Source of the DNA: Arthrobacter sp. V1I9
GTDB lineage: Bacteria > Actinomycetota > Actinomycetes > Actinomycetales > Micrococcaceae
Direction of reading: 5' to 3'
Length of the DNA stretch: 64,000 nt
Assembly: GCF_030817075.1 (NCBI RefSeq)
Contig: NZ_JAUSYU010000001.1
Location: 3,100,001 to 3,164,000 of the forward strand
Below, in pieces: positions 1-8,700 of this stretch; position 1 is the first letter of the stretch; each line of letters begins with the position of its first letter. The notes beneath the pieces were generated by a model. That model was not told where the DNA came from and did not search any database. It saw only the letters and a list, made by a program, of their open reading frames with translations. The position numbers and the translations under genes were made by a program.

Positions 1-2634
1 TTTCCGCAGTCGAGGTGAGGCGCCCACTGCAGCGAGGGTTGCATGATCCGCCCGGGCATCCGCAAGGGACAGGCCGGTGGTAATGCCTGCTGCACTGAAG
101 GTGATCAGTGCGCTGAGGGCCACAATCGACCACGTCAACCACGCGTTGTCCTGCGGGATGCCGGGTTCCACCCAGAACCCGGCGCCGGGCTGCTTGTACA
201 CCGCGGCAGCGGCCCCTGCTGCCGCATCCACCTCGGCAGCGGAGGGAGGACGGGTGAGCTGGACCAGGAGTTCAGCGGGGGCAGGGTGCATGCCCAGCCG
301 GTGGGCCGTCTCCTGCGAGACCACCCCGTAGTAGGGAACAGCTTCGGCTGGTTCAACAACCACGGCGGCCAGGGCGGTGCTGCTGACCGTTTTGTGCATG
401 TGCATGTGGGACGGGTCAACCGGGTCTTGCGCTTGCGTGCGTACATCCTGCGCCAGAAGCACGGCCTTCCCGTCGCGCACGAAGACAGGGTTGGTTACCA
501 CCATGCCGCCCGTATCCAGCACCGCCAACGCCTCAGGCCCGGCTTCCCGGCCCATTACCGCGGCGATGACGTCCGCACCGCCCACCAGAACCGAGCGGTA
601 GCTGCCGGGCCACTGGGCGAGGGAGCCCTTGCACCTCCAGTCCTCACGATCGATCACTCTCCGCTGCGGCGTCATCGGACATTCATTTCCTGCTGGTGTG
701 GCAAGCGAATATTGCAGGCAGTTTGAGGTTGCCGTCCGCGCCGGCCGCGCGATGTCAGCGCCGGGGCCGGAAGCACAGTTTTGGACGTAGGCGGGCGCGC
801 TGATCTCCTTTGTCCAGGCAACGCTGGTGAGGGCACCCTCCACCGCGGAAGACAGGTCCGCTGCCTCAACCCTGACTGCAGGCTGGGTGCTGCCGTCGGG
901 AAGGAGGGGCTGTTCCAGCGACAGCGGCAGGTAAGTCTGGTACTCCAGCGCGCTCCAGGAATGGTTCTCGCGCATCCCGGCCTGCTGGCTGGCCGCGAGG
1001 ACCAAGGCAGCGCTTGCCAGGGTTGTGGCCGCGAGGACTGCTGCCACGGCCGGCACCGTACGGCTGCGGTTCCTGGCCGAATCCCGCGCTGCCAGCCGCA
1101 TGGCAAGCGGGAGCCAGCCCGTCCGCGCGGTCAGCGCAGTAATGATCCATCCCACCAGGAGCACAAGTCCGACGACGGCGAGTACAGCGCCGGCGATCAG
1201 CAACCCCGCCACTACCGGAAGTTGCTCGGCTTTGCGGTCCGGGTCGCCGGCTGACTGCCCGATCAGCCAACCGGCGGCCAGAAGTCCCGCCGAGGTCAGC
1301 ACCAGCGCTGCCCCAGCGACGATGGAGCGCTTGCCGCTGCCGGCCGGCGCCCTTCCGGATTTGAGCGCTCCGAGGGCGCCCAGGTGAGCAACGTGGTTGG
1401 CCGGGGCCAAGGCCGCCAGGACACAGCACAGCAGCCCCAAGGCCATGGAAACCAGGGTCAGCGGCAGGTCAGGATGGAGGCCGGGAAAGCGTGGGGAACC
1501 CATAAGGCTGACCCAATGGACTACAGCTGCTGCGGAGAGGAGGCCCAGTGCACCGCCGGACAGCACTGCGATGCCGCCAAGCCATAGTCCTCCTGCCGTC
1601 ACTACCATTCGCACGGTTGGGGCATCCGCCCCGGCGGCCGCGAACAGCGCCAACTCCCGCATTTGGTGCTTTGCCCCGACTGCGAAGGCTGCCCCGGCCA
1701 GGAGACCCACCTCAAGCAGCGCCAATGCGGCGATCAGACCGGCTGCCGCGTAAAAAGCTAAGGCCTCCGATGGCGGCTGGCGGGGCGTGACGCCTTCGAT
1801 GCCGCGCTGGTCCGGGGCCGGCGGATCGAGCACCACACTGCGCGACAGCACACCGACCCCCTGGCGGTTGGCTTCACGTATCTGGGACCAGGCCACCGGT
1901 TCCGGACCAACCAGGTAATAGGACACCGACTGCGGTAATTCGGCTTCCTGCTGCAGAGCGGAGTCCGGTACCTGCTCCGGCGCCAGGAAAAGAAAGGAGT
2001 TCCGGTCCGAGGCACCGGCGTCCCTCACGGTTCCCACGGGAACGAAAGTACCGGCCGACGTCGTGATTTCCTCGCCGAAGCCCAGACCGAACCGTTCCAG
2101 CAGGCCAGGTGACACCACAACTTCCTCAGCAGACCGGGGAGCTCTTCCGTCAAGCAGAGTGAACTTTCCTGCAAAGGCGGGATGAAGGGCGTCGACCACC
2201 CTGCCCTCAAGGGGCACCAAAGCCGCGCCCACCCGGGTGGTCAGGTTCACCAGCCGCTGCGGCAGGACTTCGTAGCCTGGCGGCAGCAGCTCCGCAGGAT
2301 GTGCCGGAACAAAGCTGGGATCATGGTTCCCGGAGCTCGAAGCCACCCTGGTGTCGTTCAACGGGTCCTGGACGGAGTCCGCGTTGGGAACCGGGAGGGC
2401 GGCGAACCGGGCCTGCGTCTGCCCGAGCTCGTAGCTGACAACTTCCTCCGCCGTTCTTTGCGTGCTCTGGTACAGGGCGGCCGCGCCGGTCATGCCGGCT
2501 ACCGGCAACATGATCAGCAGGATGATGAGCAAGGAGCGGCCCTTGTGCCGGTTGATGTCCCGGCGGGCCATGCGCAGGGCAACTCGGAAGCTGCTCCGGC
2601 GCCCGCCCGGGGCCGGAGCGAGGTCCAGCGGCAT
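1..2634 (-). CDS. ABC transporter permease, FtsX/MacB type (3' end outside window)
   Basis: The frame is open from an ATG at 2634 to the window edge, so at least 878 residues are present and the C-terminus is missing. The N-terminus starts MPLDLAPAPGG, is followed by an Arg-rich stretch and a first membrane segment, then a long extracytoplasmic region containing a PGLLERFGL stretch typical of MacB-like periplasmic domains. Three clustered membrane segments follow, then a second extracytoplasmic region. The last visible residues (DARADHATLAAVGASPR) match the FtsX-domain cytoplasmic loop. The start overlaps the stop of the ATPase gene by one base (TGATG), so the two are translationally coupled. 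It is the membrane half of an exporter or lipoprotein/peptide-release type ABC system; the substrate is unknown. Confidence 0.85.
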   Translation of the reverse strand, partial: MPLDLAPAPGGRRSSFRVALRMARRDINRHKGRSLLIILLIMLPVAGMTGAAALYQSTQRTAEEVVSYELGQTQARFAALPVPNADSVQDPLNDTRVASSSGNHDPSFVPAHPAELLPPGYEVLPQRLVNLTTRVGAALVPLEGRVVDALHPAFAGKFTLLDGRAPRSAEEVVVSPGLLERFGLGFGEEITTSAGTFVPVGTVRDAGASDRNSFLFLAPEQVPDSALQQEAELPQSVSYYLVGPEPVAWSQIREANRQGVGVLSRSVVLDPPAPDQRGIEGVTPRQPPSEALAFYAAAGLIAALALLEVGLLAGAAFAVGAKHQMRELALFAAAGADAPTVRMVVTAGGLWLGGIAVLSGGALGLLSAAAVVHWVSLMGSPRFPGLHPDLPLTLVSMALGLLCCVLAALAPANHVAHLGALGALKSGRAPAGSGKRSIVAGAALVLTSAGLLAAGWLIGQSAGDPDRKAEQLPVVAGLLIAGAVLAVVGLVLLVGWIITALTARTGWLPLAMRLAARDSARNRSRTVPAVAAVLAATTLASAALVLAASQQAGMRENHSWSALEYQTYLPLSLEQPLLPDGSTQPAVRVEAADLSSAVEGALTSVAWTKEISAPAYVQNCASGPGADIARPARTATSNCLQYSLATPAGNECPMTPQRRVIDREDWRCKGSLAQWPGSYRSVLVGGADVIAAVMGREAGPEALAVLDTGGMVVTNPVFVRDGKAVLLAQDVRTQAQDPVDPSHMHMHKTVSSTALAAVVVEPAEAVPYYGVVSQETAHRLGMHPAPAELLVQLTRPPSAAEVDAAAGAAAAVYKQPGAGFWVEPGIPQDNAWLTWSIVALSALITFSAAGITTGLSLADARADHATLAAVGASPRLRK

Positions 2635-3371
2635 CAGAACCCGGCCTGCGCCAGGAGCACGGATGGATCATGCTGTGCAGCCGCCTGGTCCACGATGCGG
2701 CCATCGCGAAGGAACACCACGCGGTCCGCCCACGCTGCGTGCCTGGCTTCGTGGGTGACGAGCATCACGGCGGCACCTGCATCCGCGCGGGACCGCAGCA
2801 CTTCCATAACCCCATGGCCGGTGGTGGAATCAAGCGCTCCGGTGGGCTCGTCCGCAAGGATCAGACGCCGCTGTCCCACCACTGCACGCGCTATGGCCAC
2901 GCGCTGCTGCTGGCCCCCGGACATCTGGTCTATAAACCGGTCAGCCAGTTCAGGGATTCCCACCTGCCGCAGCGCATCCAGCGCCTGCCGATGGGCTTTT
3001 TTCGACGCCGTTCCGTCCAGCTCCAGCGGCAGCGCCACGTTCTCGGCCGCAGTCAGGGTGGGGATCAGGTTGAAGTCCTGGAAGACGTAGCCGACGGCAC
3101 GGCGGCGCAGGCGCGCGAGGTCGTTCAGCCCCAGTCCCGCCAACGGGGTGGACTCCACAAAGACGCCGCCCGACGTCGGACGGTCCAGTCCCCCGGCAAG
3201 CGCCAGCAACGATGACTTGCCGGACCCGGACGGTCCCATGACCGCAACAAACTCCCCTGCACTGATGGTGAGGTCAACGTCGCGGAGGGCCGCCACCGCC
3301 GTCGCACCCTCCCCGAAAGTCTTGCTAACGCCGGCAAGTTCCAGGACCTGCTGTGGTCCCTGCACGCTCAC
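2634..3371 (-). CDS. ABC transporter ATP-binding protein, LolD/MacB family
   Basis: A 245-aa ATPase with Walker A (GPSGSGKSSLLALAGG, about residue 46), Q-loop (FQDFNLIPTLTA), signature (MSGGQQQRVAIARA), Walker B (LILADEPTGALD) and H-loop (VTHEARHAA). This order and length fit the LolD/MacB subgroup that pairs with FtsX-type permeases. The start is GTG at 3371 and overlaps the PadR stop by 4 bases (GTGA); the stop overlaps the permease start. It powers the permease encoded next. The substrate cannot be read from the sequence. Confidence 0.93.
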   Translation of the reverse strand: MSVQGPQQVLELAGVSKTFGEGATAVAALRDVDLTISAGEFVAVMGPSGSGKSSLLALAGGLDRPTSGGVFVESTPLAGLGLNDLARLRRRAVGYVFQDFNLIPTLTAAENVALPLELDGTASKKAHRQALDALRQVGIPELADRFIDQMSGGQQQRVAIARAVVGQRRLILADEPTGALDSTTGHGVMEVLRSRADAGAAVMLVTHEARHAAWADRVVFLRDGRIVDQAAAQHDPSVLLAQAGF

Positions 3372-3970
3372 CGGCGGCTGTCCGCGTTGAGCGGGGCGGA
3401 ATCTTCCGTGACCCCGTTGGATGTCTTACGCGCCTGGCCCGATTGTGCCTGCTGGACCATCCTCGCTTCACAAAGATCCAGCCAGCGGACCTCCGCTTCG
3501 GTCTGGAAGATCAGAGAATCAAGGACCAGCAGCCAGGCAGTATCTCCAGACCGCTGGCTGGTGGCGGCGTCCCTGCGGGCCTTGGTGTAGTCCTGCAGGG
3601 CACGGATGGAGGCCACCCGCTGCGCCTGGATGATGCCTTGCACGTCCACGCCCGGGATGGTGACGGCGAGCGCCAGCTTGATGGCCAGTTCGTTGCGTGG
3701 CGGATTGTTCCGCTCCACCGGGGCTGCAAACCAGTTTCCCACCTCGGCCTTTCCTGCGCCGGTAATGCTGTAGACCACATGGCCGTCACCGTCGTCGCCG
3801 TCCTTGGTGACCAGGCCGTCACGTTCAAGCCGGTCAAGCGTGGTGTACACCTGCCCGATGTTCAGTGGCCACGTGGCTCCCGTGCGGTTCTCGAACTCGA
3901 CCCGGAGCTGGTAGCCGTAGCGCGGCTGGTCCTGCAGCAGGGCGAGGAGGCTGTGGCGGATGGACATCAT
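3368..3970 (-). CDS. PadR family transcriptional regulator
   Basis: About 200 aa. The N-terminal winged helix reads SIRHSLLALLQDQPRYGYQL followed by WPLNIGQVYTTLDRLERDGLV, the PadR hallmark, and is followed by an alpha-helical Vir_C-like dimerisation region. I chose the ATG at 3970 because it has AGGAG just upstream; an in-frame start further up lacks an RBS. It is the first gene of a three-gene operon with the ABC ATPase and permease, so it probably represses the exporter and itself, as other PadR proteins linked to ABC exporters do. A perfect inverted repeat lies about 100 bp upstream and is a candidate operator. Confidence 0.9.
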   Translation of the reverse strand: MMSIRHSLLALLQDQPRYGYQLRVEFENRTGATWPLNIGQVYTTLDRLERDGLVTKDGDDGDGHVVYSITGAGKAEVGNWFAAPVERNNPPRNELAIKLALAVTIPGVDVQGIIQAQRVASIRALQDYTKARRDAATSQRSGDTAWLLVLDSLIFQTEAEVRWLDLCEARMVQQAQSGQARKTSNGVTEDSAPLNADSRR

Positions 3971-4070
3971 TGCTCCTTGCACTTGGAAGCCTCGGTATGC
4001 ACGGTCCCCCAAGGCCCGTGCATACCGCGTATAGGACTAACCGTAATACAGAAGAACGAGCCGGGCAATA

Positions 4071-4086
4071 CTCAGTATGTACTGAG
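4071..4086. promoter_or_regulatory. candidate PadR operator, inverted repeat
   Basis: CTCAGTA-TG-TACTGAG is a perfect 7-2-7 inverted repeat about 100 bp upstream of the padR start and 12 bp beyond the end of the oxidoreductase gene. PadR proteins bind such short dyads in their own promoters. Assignment to this PadR is inference from position. Confidence 0.45.
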
Positions 4087-4097
4087 GCAGCAGGTGC

Positions 4098-5081
4098 CTA
4101 CATCAACAGGAGGATCTTGCCCACGTGGTCGCCGGAATCGAAATACTCGTGCGCGGCCTTCACTTGTTCCAGCGGGAAGGTCTTAGCCACGAGGGGCCGG
4201 ATCCTGCCGTCACTGACCAGGGGCCAGACTGCGTCGCGGACGGCGCTCATGATGGCTCCTTTTTCCTCCACCGGCCGGGGCCGCAGGGCTGTGGCCACCA
4301 CCGCTGCGCGCTTCTTCAGCAACTGTCCCAGGTCCAGCTCGCCTTTGGCGCCGCCCTGCAGGCCTATCACCACCAGCCGGCCGTAGTCCGCGAGCGCGTC
4401 CACGTTCTGCGGCAGGTACTTGGCACCAACGACGTCAAGGATCACGTCAGCGCCCCGCCCGCCATTCTGCTCGCGGAGACTCGACGGGAAGTCCTCTTCT
4501 GCGTAGTTGATGGCGATGTCCGCGCCCAGGAAGGCTTTCGCGGTTCCCACCTTTTCGTCCGTTCCGGCCGTGGTGGCCACCTTGGCTCCCAGCGCCTTGG
4601 CGAGCTGGATGGCCATGGTGCCGATCCCGCCGGTGGCGCCGTGGATCAGGACCGTCTCGCCGGCCTGGAGCTGGGCGGTCATCACCAGGTTGGAGTACAC
4701 CGTGGCGGCAACCTCCGGCAGGGACGCAGCCGTGACCAGGTCCACGCCGTCGGGCACCCGCAGCACCTGCTCCGCCCGCACCGCCACCTGCTGGGCGTAT
4801 CCGCCGCCTGCCAGCAGCGCCACCACCTTGTCGCCGATTGAAAACGGCTTGCTGACACCGGGGCCAAAGCCGGCTATCCGGCCGGAGACTTCCAGGCCCG
4901 GGATCTCCGAAGCGCCTGGCGGCGGCGGGTAAAAGCCCCTGCGCTGCTGGACGTCCGCACGGTTCAGGCCCGCGGCGACGACGTCGATGAGCACCTCCCC
5001 CGGTCCGGGTACCGGGGAGTCCGCCTGGCGGATCTCCAGTACTTCCGGGCCGCCCGGTTCGGATATGTAGACGGCTTTCAT
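4098..5081 (-). CDS. NAD(P)H-quinone oxidoreductase, PIG3/MDR family
   Basis: About 327 aa from the ATG at 5081, which has GGGAG upstream; the longer in-frame extension begins without an RBS. MDR fold: the N-terminal GroES-like domain contains LNRADVQQRRGFYPPPPGAS, diagnostic of the PIG3 (TP53I3-like) quinone oxidoreductases, and a Rossmann domain carries VLIHGATGGIGTMAIQLAKA. No catalytic or structural zinc Cys cluster is visible, as expected for quinone reductases. Expected reaction: NADPH-dependent reduction of quinones in the cytoplasm. It appears to be a single-gene transcription unit. Confidence 0.9.
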   Translation of the reverse strand: MKAVYISEPGGPEVLEIRQADSPVPGPGEVLIDVVAAGLNRADVQQRRGFYPPPPGASEIPGLEVSGRIAGFGPGVSKPFSIGDKVVALLAGGGYAQQVAVRAEQVLRVPDGVDLVTAASLPEVAATVYSNLVMTAQLQAGETVLIHGATGGIGTMAIQLAKALGAKVATTAGTDEKVGTAKAFLGADIAINYAEEDFPSSLREQNGGRGADVILDVVGAKYLPQNVDALADYGRLVVIGLQGGAKGELDLGQLLKKRAAVVATALRPRPVEEKGAIMSAVRDAVWPLVSDGRIRPLVAKTFPLEQVKAAHEYFDSGDHVGKILLLM

Positions 5082-5188
5082 GGAACACTCCCGTTTCTGA
5101 CTGAATACTGGCTGCAACCAGTGTGCACCGGACACCTTCCGGTCTCTGTTTTGTTGCAGGCAAGTGCCTATGAAACACTACTAGTCGA

Positions 5189-5276
5189 GGAAGGTTGTCC
5201 GAGCGGCCGAAGGAGCTAGTCTTGAAAACTAGTGTGCGGTAACCCCGTACCAAGAGTTCGAATCTCTTACCTTCCG
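5189..5276 (+). tRNA. tRNA-Ser (anticodon TGA)
   Basis: The acceptor arms GGAAGGT/ACCTTCC pair and are followed by discriminator G. The anticodon stem CTAGT...ACTAG encloses CTTGAAA, giving anticodon TGA. A long variable arm and the T-loop GTTCGAATC are present. 88 nt, no encoded CCA. Confidence 0.97.
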
Positions 5277-5282
5277 CGATTG

Positions 5283-5327
5283 GGACCCCTGTCCGCCAGC
5301 ATGCTGGCCGGCAGGGGTCCTTCGTTT
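5283..5327 (+). terminator. terminator after tRNA-Ser(TGA)
   Basis: A long GC hairpin (GGACCCCTG ... CAGGGGTCC, with further inner pairing CCAGC/GCTGG) is followed by TTCGTTT, directly after the tRNA. Confidence 0.8.
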
Positions 5328-5726
5328 AACCGGGCAGCTGCCCGGGAATGTAACGTACCGGCCCGCAGCCGGTTTCAGGCTTCGCAAAAATCCCCCAAAA
5401 GAACCGGCGGCCGGAGCTTCCCCTAAAGCTACCGGCCGGTATCCTTTTGTGATGGCCGGCACATGTGGTTCCGGCCACCAAATCAACCACTGCTGACAGC
5501 ATCACCGGACCGGGCCACGGGGGCTCCGGCCGGTGGGGCGGTCTGTTCCGCTGGGGAACGTCCTGCCGAATGCACGCGCTATCAACCTTGCGTTCATTCA
5601 TCGCTGTTTTGATATGCCGGATACCACTTGACCAGGAGCAGGATCCGGGCCCCTTGTCCATCGGTACAACCCGGACACCTTCCATCGGCTCCCCCACCGG
5701 GGAGACCCTTCTGAAAGTAAGAGCAG
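5328..5726. other. intergenic region upstream of the secreted nuclease gene
   Basis: About 400 bp with no convincing gene; open frames here lack an RBS and have atypical composition. It presumably carries the promoter of the 5727 gene. I see no clear sigma-70 hexamers or operator. GC-rich ACCGGCCGGT-type palindromes occur around 5400-5450 but have no assigned role. Confidence 0.4.
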
Positions 5727-8700
5727 ATGCAAACACCTTGGAAATTAGCGCTGGGTACAGCGTTGACAGCCGGGCTCATAGCTCCGCTGGCAGCCTTTCC
5801 CGCGCTTGCGGACGGCACGGCCGCGGAGGTCCCGCCCGCGGCGGGAACCTCGCCGGTTGTCATCAACGAGGCCTACCTCAGCGGCGGCAGCGCAGGCGCC
5901 GCCTACAAGCACAAGTTCGTTGAGCTGTACAACTCATCGGACGCCCCGGTCTCCCTGGACGGCTGGTCGGTTCAGTACCGCTCCGCTACCGGCACGGCGG
6001 CTCCCACCGGCGTGGCCGCCCTTTCAGGTTCCATCCCGGCCAAGGGGTATTTCCTGGTCCAGGGTTCCAGCAATGGTGCAAACGGCGCGGATCTCCCCGC
6101 TCCGGACCTGATGGCAGGCAGCCTGAACTTCGGTGGCGCCGGCGGCACCATTGTGCTGGCGAAGCAGCGTACTGCCGTTACGTTGGCCACCGGCTCCCAA
6201 GTGGAGCCTGCGGGGGTGGCCGATCTCCTCGGTTACGGAAACTCCAACACTTTCGAAACACTGGCGGCCAAGGCCCCCGGAAGCAATACCGACGTCAAGA
6301 GCCTTAACCGGGCAGTCGGCGCGGACAACAACAGCAATGCCACGGACTTCAGCCTGAATGCTGCCATCACTCCTACGGCCGCGGGCGGCACCACCAGCCC
6401 GGATCCGGATCCCACTCCTGAACCCACACCTGATCCCACGCCCACGCCCACCACCAGGACCATCGCCGAAATCCAGGGCACGGGCACCGCAAGCCCGTTG
6501 GTTGGGTCCACGGTAACCACCACGGGCAAGGTCACCGCTGTCTTCCCCACCGGCGGGCTCAACGGCTACTACCTGCAGACTGCGGGAACCGGCGGGGATC
6601 TGACGGCAACCAACCACGCTGCCTCAGACGGCATCTTCATCTACTCCCCCGCCACTGCGGCGTCGGTCCAGGTTGGAGACCACGTTCAGGTGACCGGCGC
6701 CGTAACCGAGTACTTTGGAATGACCCAGCTCAACGTCACCGCTGCGGCAGGGCTCACCAAGCTGACAGAGCCCGCACCCGAAGTGAAGGCCACCACCTTT
6801 ACGCTGCCCGCCAACGAGACCTTCCGCGAATCCCTGGAAGGGATGCTCCTGGCCCCCGAGGGCCCGATGACGGTCACGGACAACTACACCCTCAACCAGT
6901 ACGGCGAGGTGGGCCTCGCCGGCGGAACAACTCCGCTGGTCCAGCCCACCGCCGTCGCTCCCTACGGCTCCGCCGAGCATGCCGCCGTCGCCGCTGAAAA
7001 CGCGGACAGCGGCATCAAGCTCGACGACGGCTCCAGCACCAACTTCCTCAAGGACGCCGCCACCAAAGCCCAGGTCCTGCCCTACCTGACCACAACCGAC
7101 CCGGTCCGTGTGGGCTCGCCTGTTACGTTCACCACCAACGTGGTGCTCGGCTACAGCAACAACGCCTGGAAGCTCCAGCCGCTGACCCACCTGACGGAGG
7201 CCAACAAGGCCGCCGTCCAGCCGGCGACCTTCGGCGCCACCCGCACTGAGGCTCCGGCCGCGGTGGGAGGCAACCTGAAGATCGCCTCCTTCAACGTCCT
7301 CAACTACTTCCCCACGACGGGTGACACCCTGGCAGGCTGCACCTTCTACGAGGACCGGGCCGGTAACCCCATCACCGTCCGTGGAGGCTGCGACGCCCGC
7401 GGGGCTGCCAACGCCGAGAACTTCGAACGGCAGCAGGACAAGATCGTTGCGGCCATCACCAAGGCAGGCGCCGATGTTGTCACGCTGATGGAGATCGAAA
7501 ACTCCGCGCAGTTCGGCAAGAACAGGGATGACGCCCTGGCCAGGCTTGTGGACGCCCTGAACGTCGAGACCCCGGGTATCTGGGATTACGTCCGCTCGCC
7601 TGCCAACGCCCCGCCGCTCAGCGATGAGGACATGATTCGCACCGCCTTCATCTACAAAAAGGCCGTCGCAGAACCGGTGGGTGAATCCATCATCCACAAT
7701 GACACAGCAGCATTTGCCAGCGCACGCAAGCCGCTGGCCCAGGTCTTCAAACCAGTGGGCGGCGGCGCCGGAACTGAGTTCATTGCCATCGCCAACCACT
7801 TCAAGTCCAAGGGCTCTGCTGCCACGCCGGAGGACACGGACAAGGGCCAGGGCGCATCAAACCTGGCTCGAACAGCCCAGGCGAAGTCCCTTTTGGAGTT
7901 CATCAAGTCCCTGCAGCAGTCCAAAGGCACGGACAAGGTCTTCCTCATCGGCGACTTCAATGCCTACGCCAAGGAAGACCCCATCAACGTATTTACCGCC
8001 GAGGGCTACGTCAACCAGGACGAAAAGGCACGCAACGCCGACGGCACCGCCAAGCACTCCTACCTGTTCGGCGGAATGGTGGGTTCCCTTGACCACATCC
8101 TGGCCTCCCCCGCGGCGAACGCTGCGGTCACGGGCGCGGACATCTGGAACATCAACTCGGTGGAATCCGTAGCCCTGGAGTACAGCCGGTACAACAACAA
8201 CGTCACCGACTACTACGCGCCGGACCAGTACCGCGCCAGCGACCACGATCCCGTGATTGTGGGCCTGAACCTGGAGTCTGCTCCCGCCACAGTTGACCTG
8301 AACTTCCTGGGCATCAACGATTTCCACGGCAGGATCGACACCAATACCGTCCAGTTCGCCGGCACCATCGAAAAGCTCCGCGCAGCTGCCGCTCCCGGCG
8401 CCACCGCTTTCCTCTCGGCCGGCGACAACATCGGGGCGTCGCTGTTCGCGTCCTCCGTCGCCAAGGACCAGCCCACCATCGATGTGCTGAACGCCCTGGA
8501 GCTCCGGGCGTCAGCGGTGGGCAACCACGAGTTCGACGGCGGCTGGGCGGACCTGCGGGACCGCGTCATCGCACGCGGTAACAACGCCAAGTTCCCCTAC
8601 CTGGCAGCCAACGTCTACCTGAAGGGCACCACCGAACCGGTGCTGCCCGAGTTCACCGTCCTGGACATGAACGGCATCAAGGTGGCAGTCATCGGCACCG

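Noticed and set aside
6624..7799. 391-codon minus-strand frame opposite the nuclease gene
   Set aside because: Shadow ORF of a gene with complete domain structure on the plus strand.
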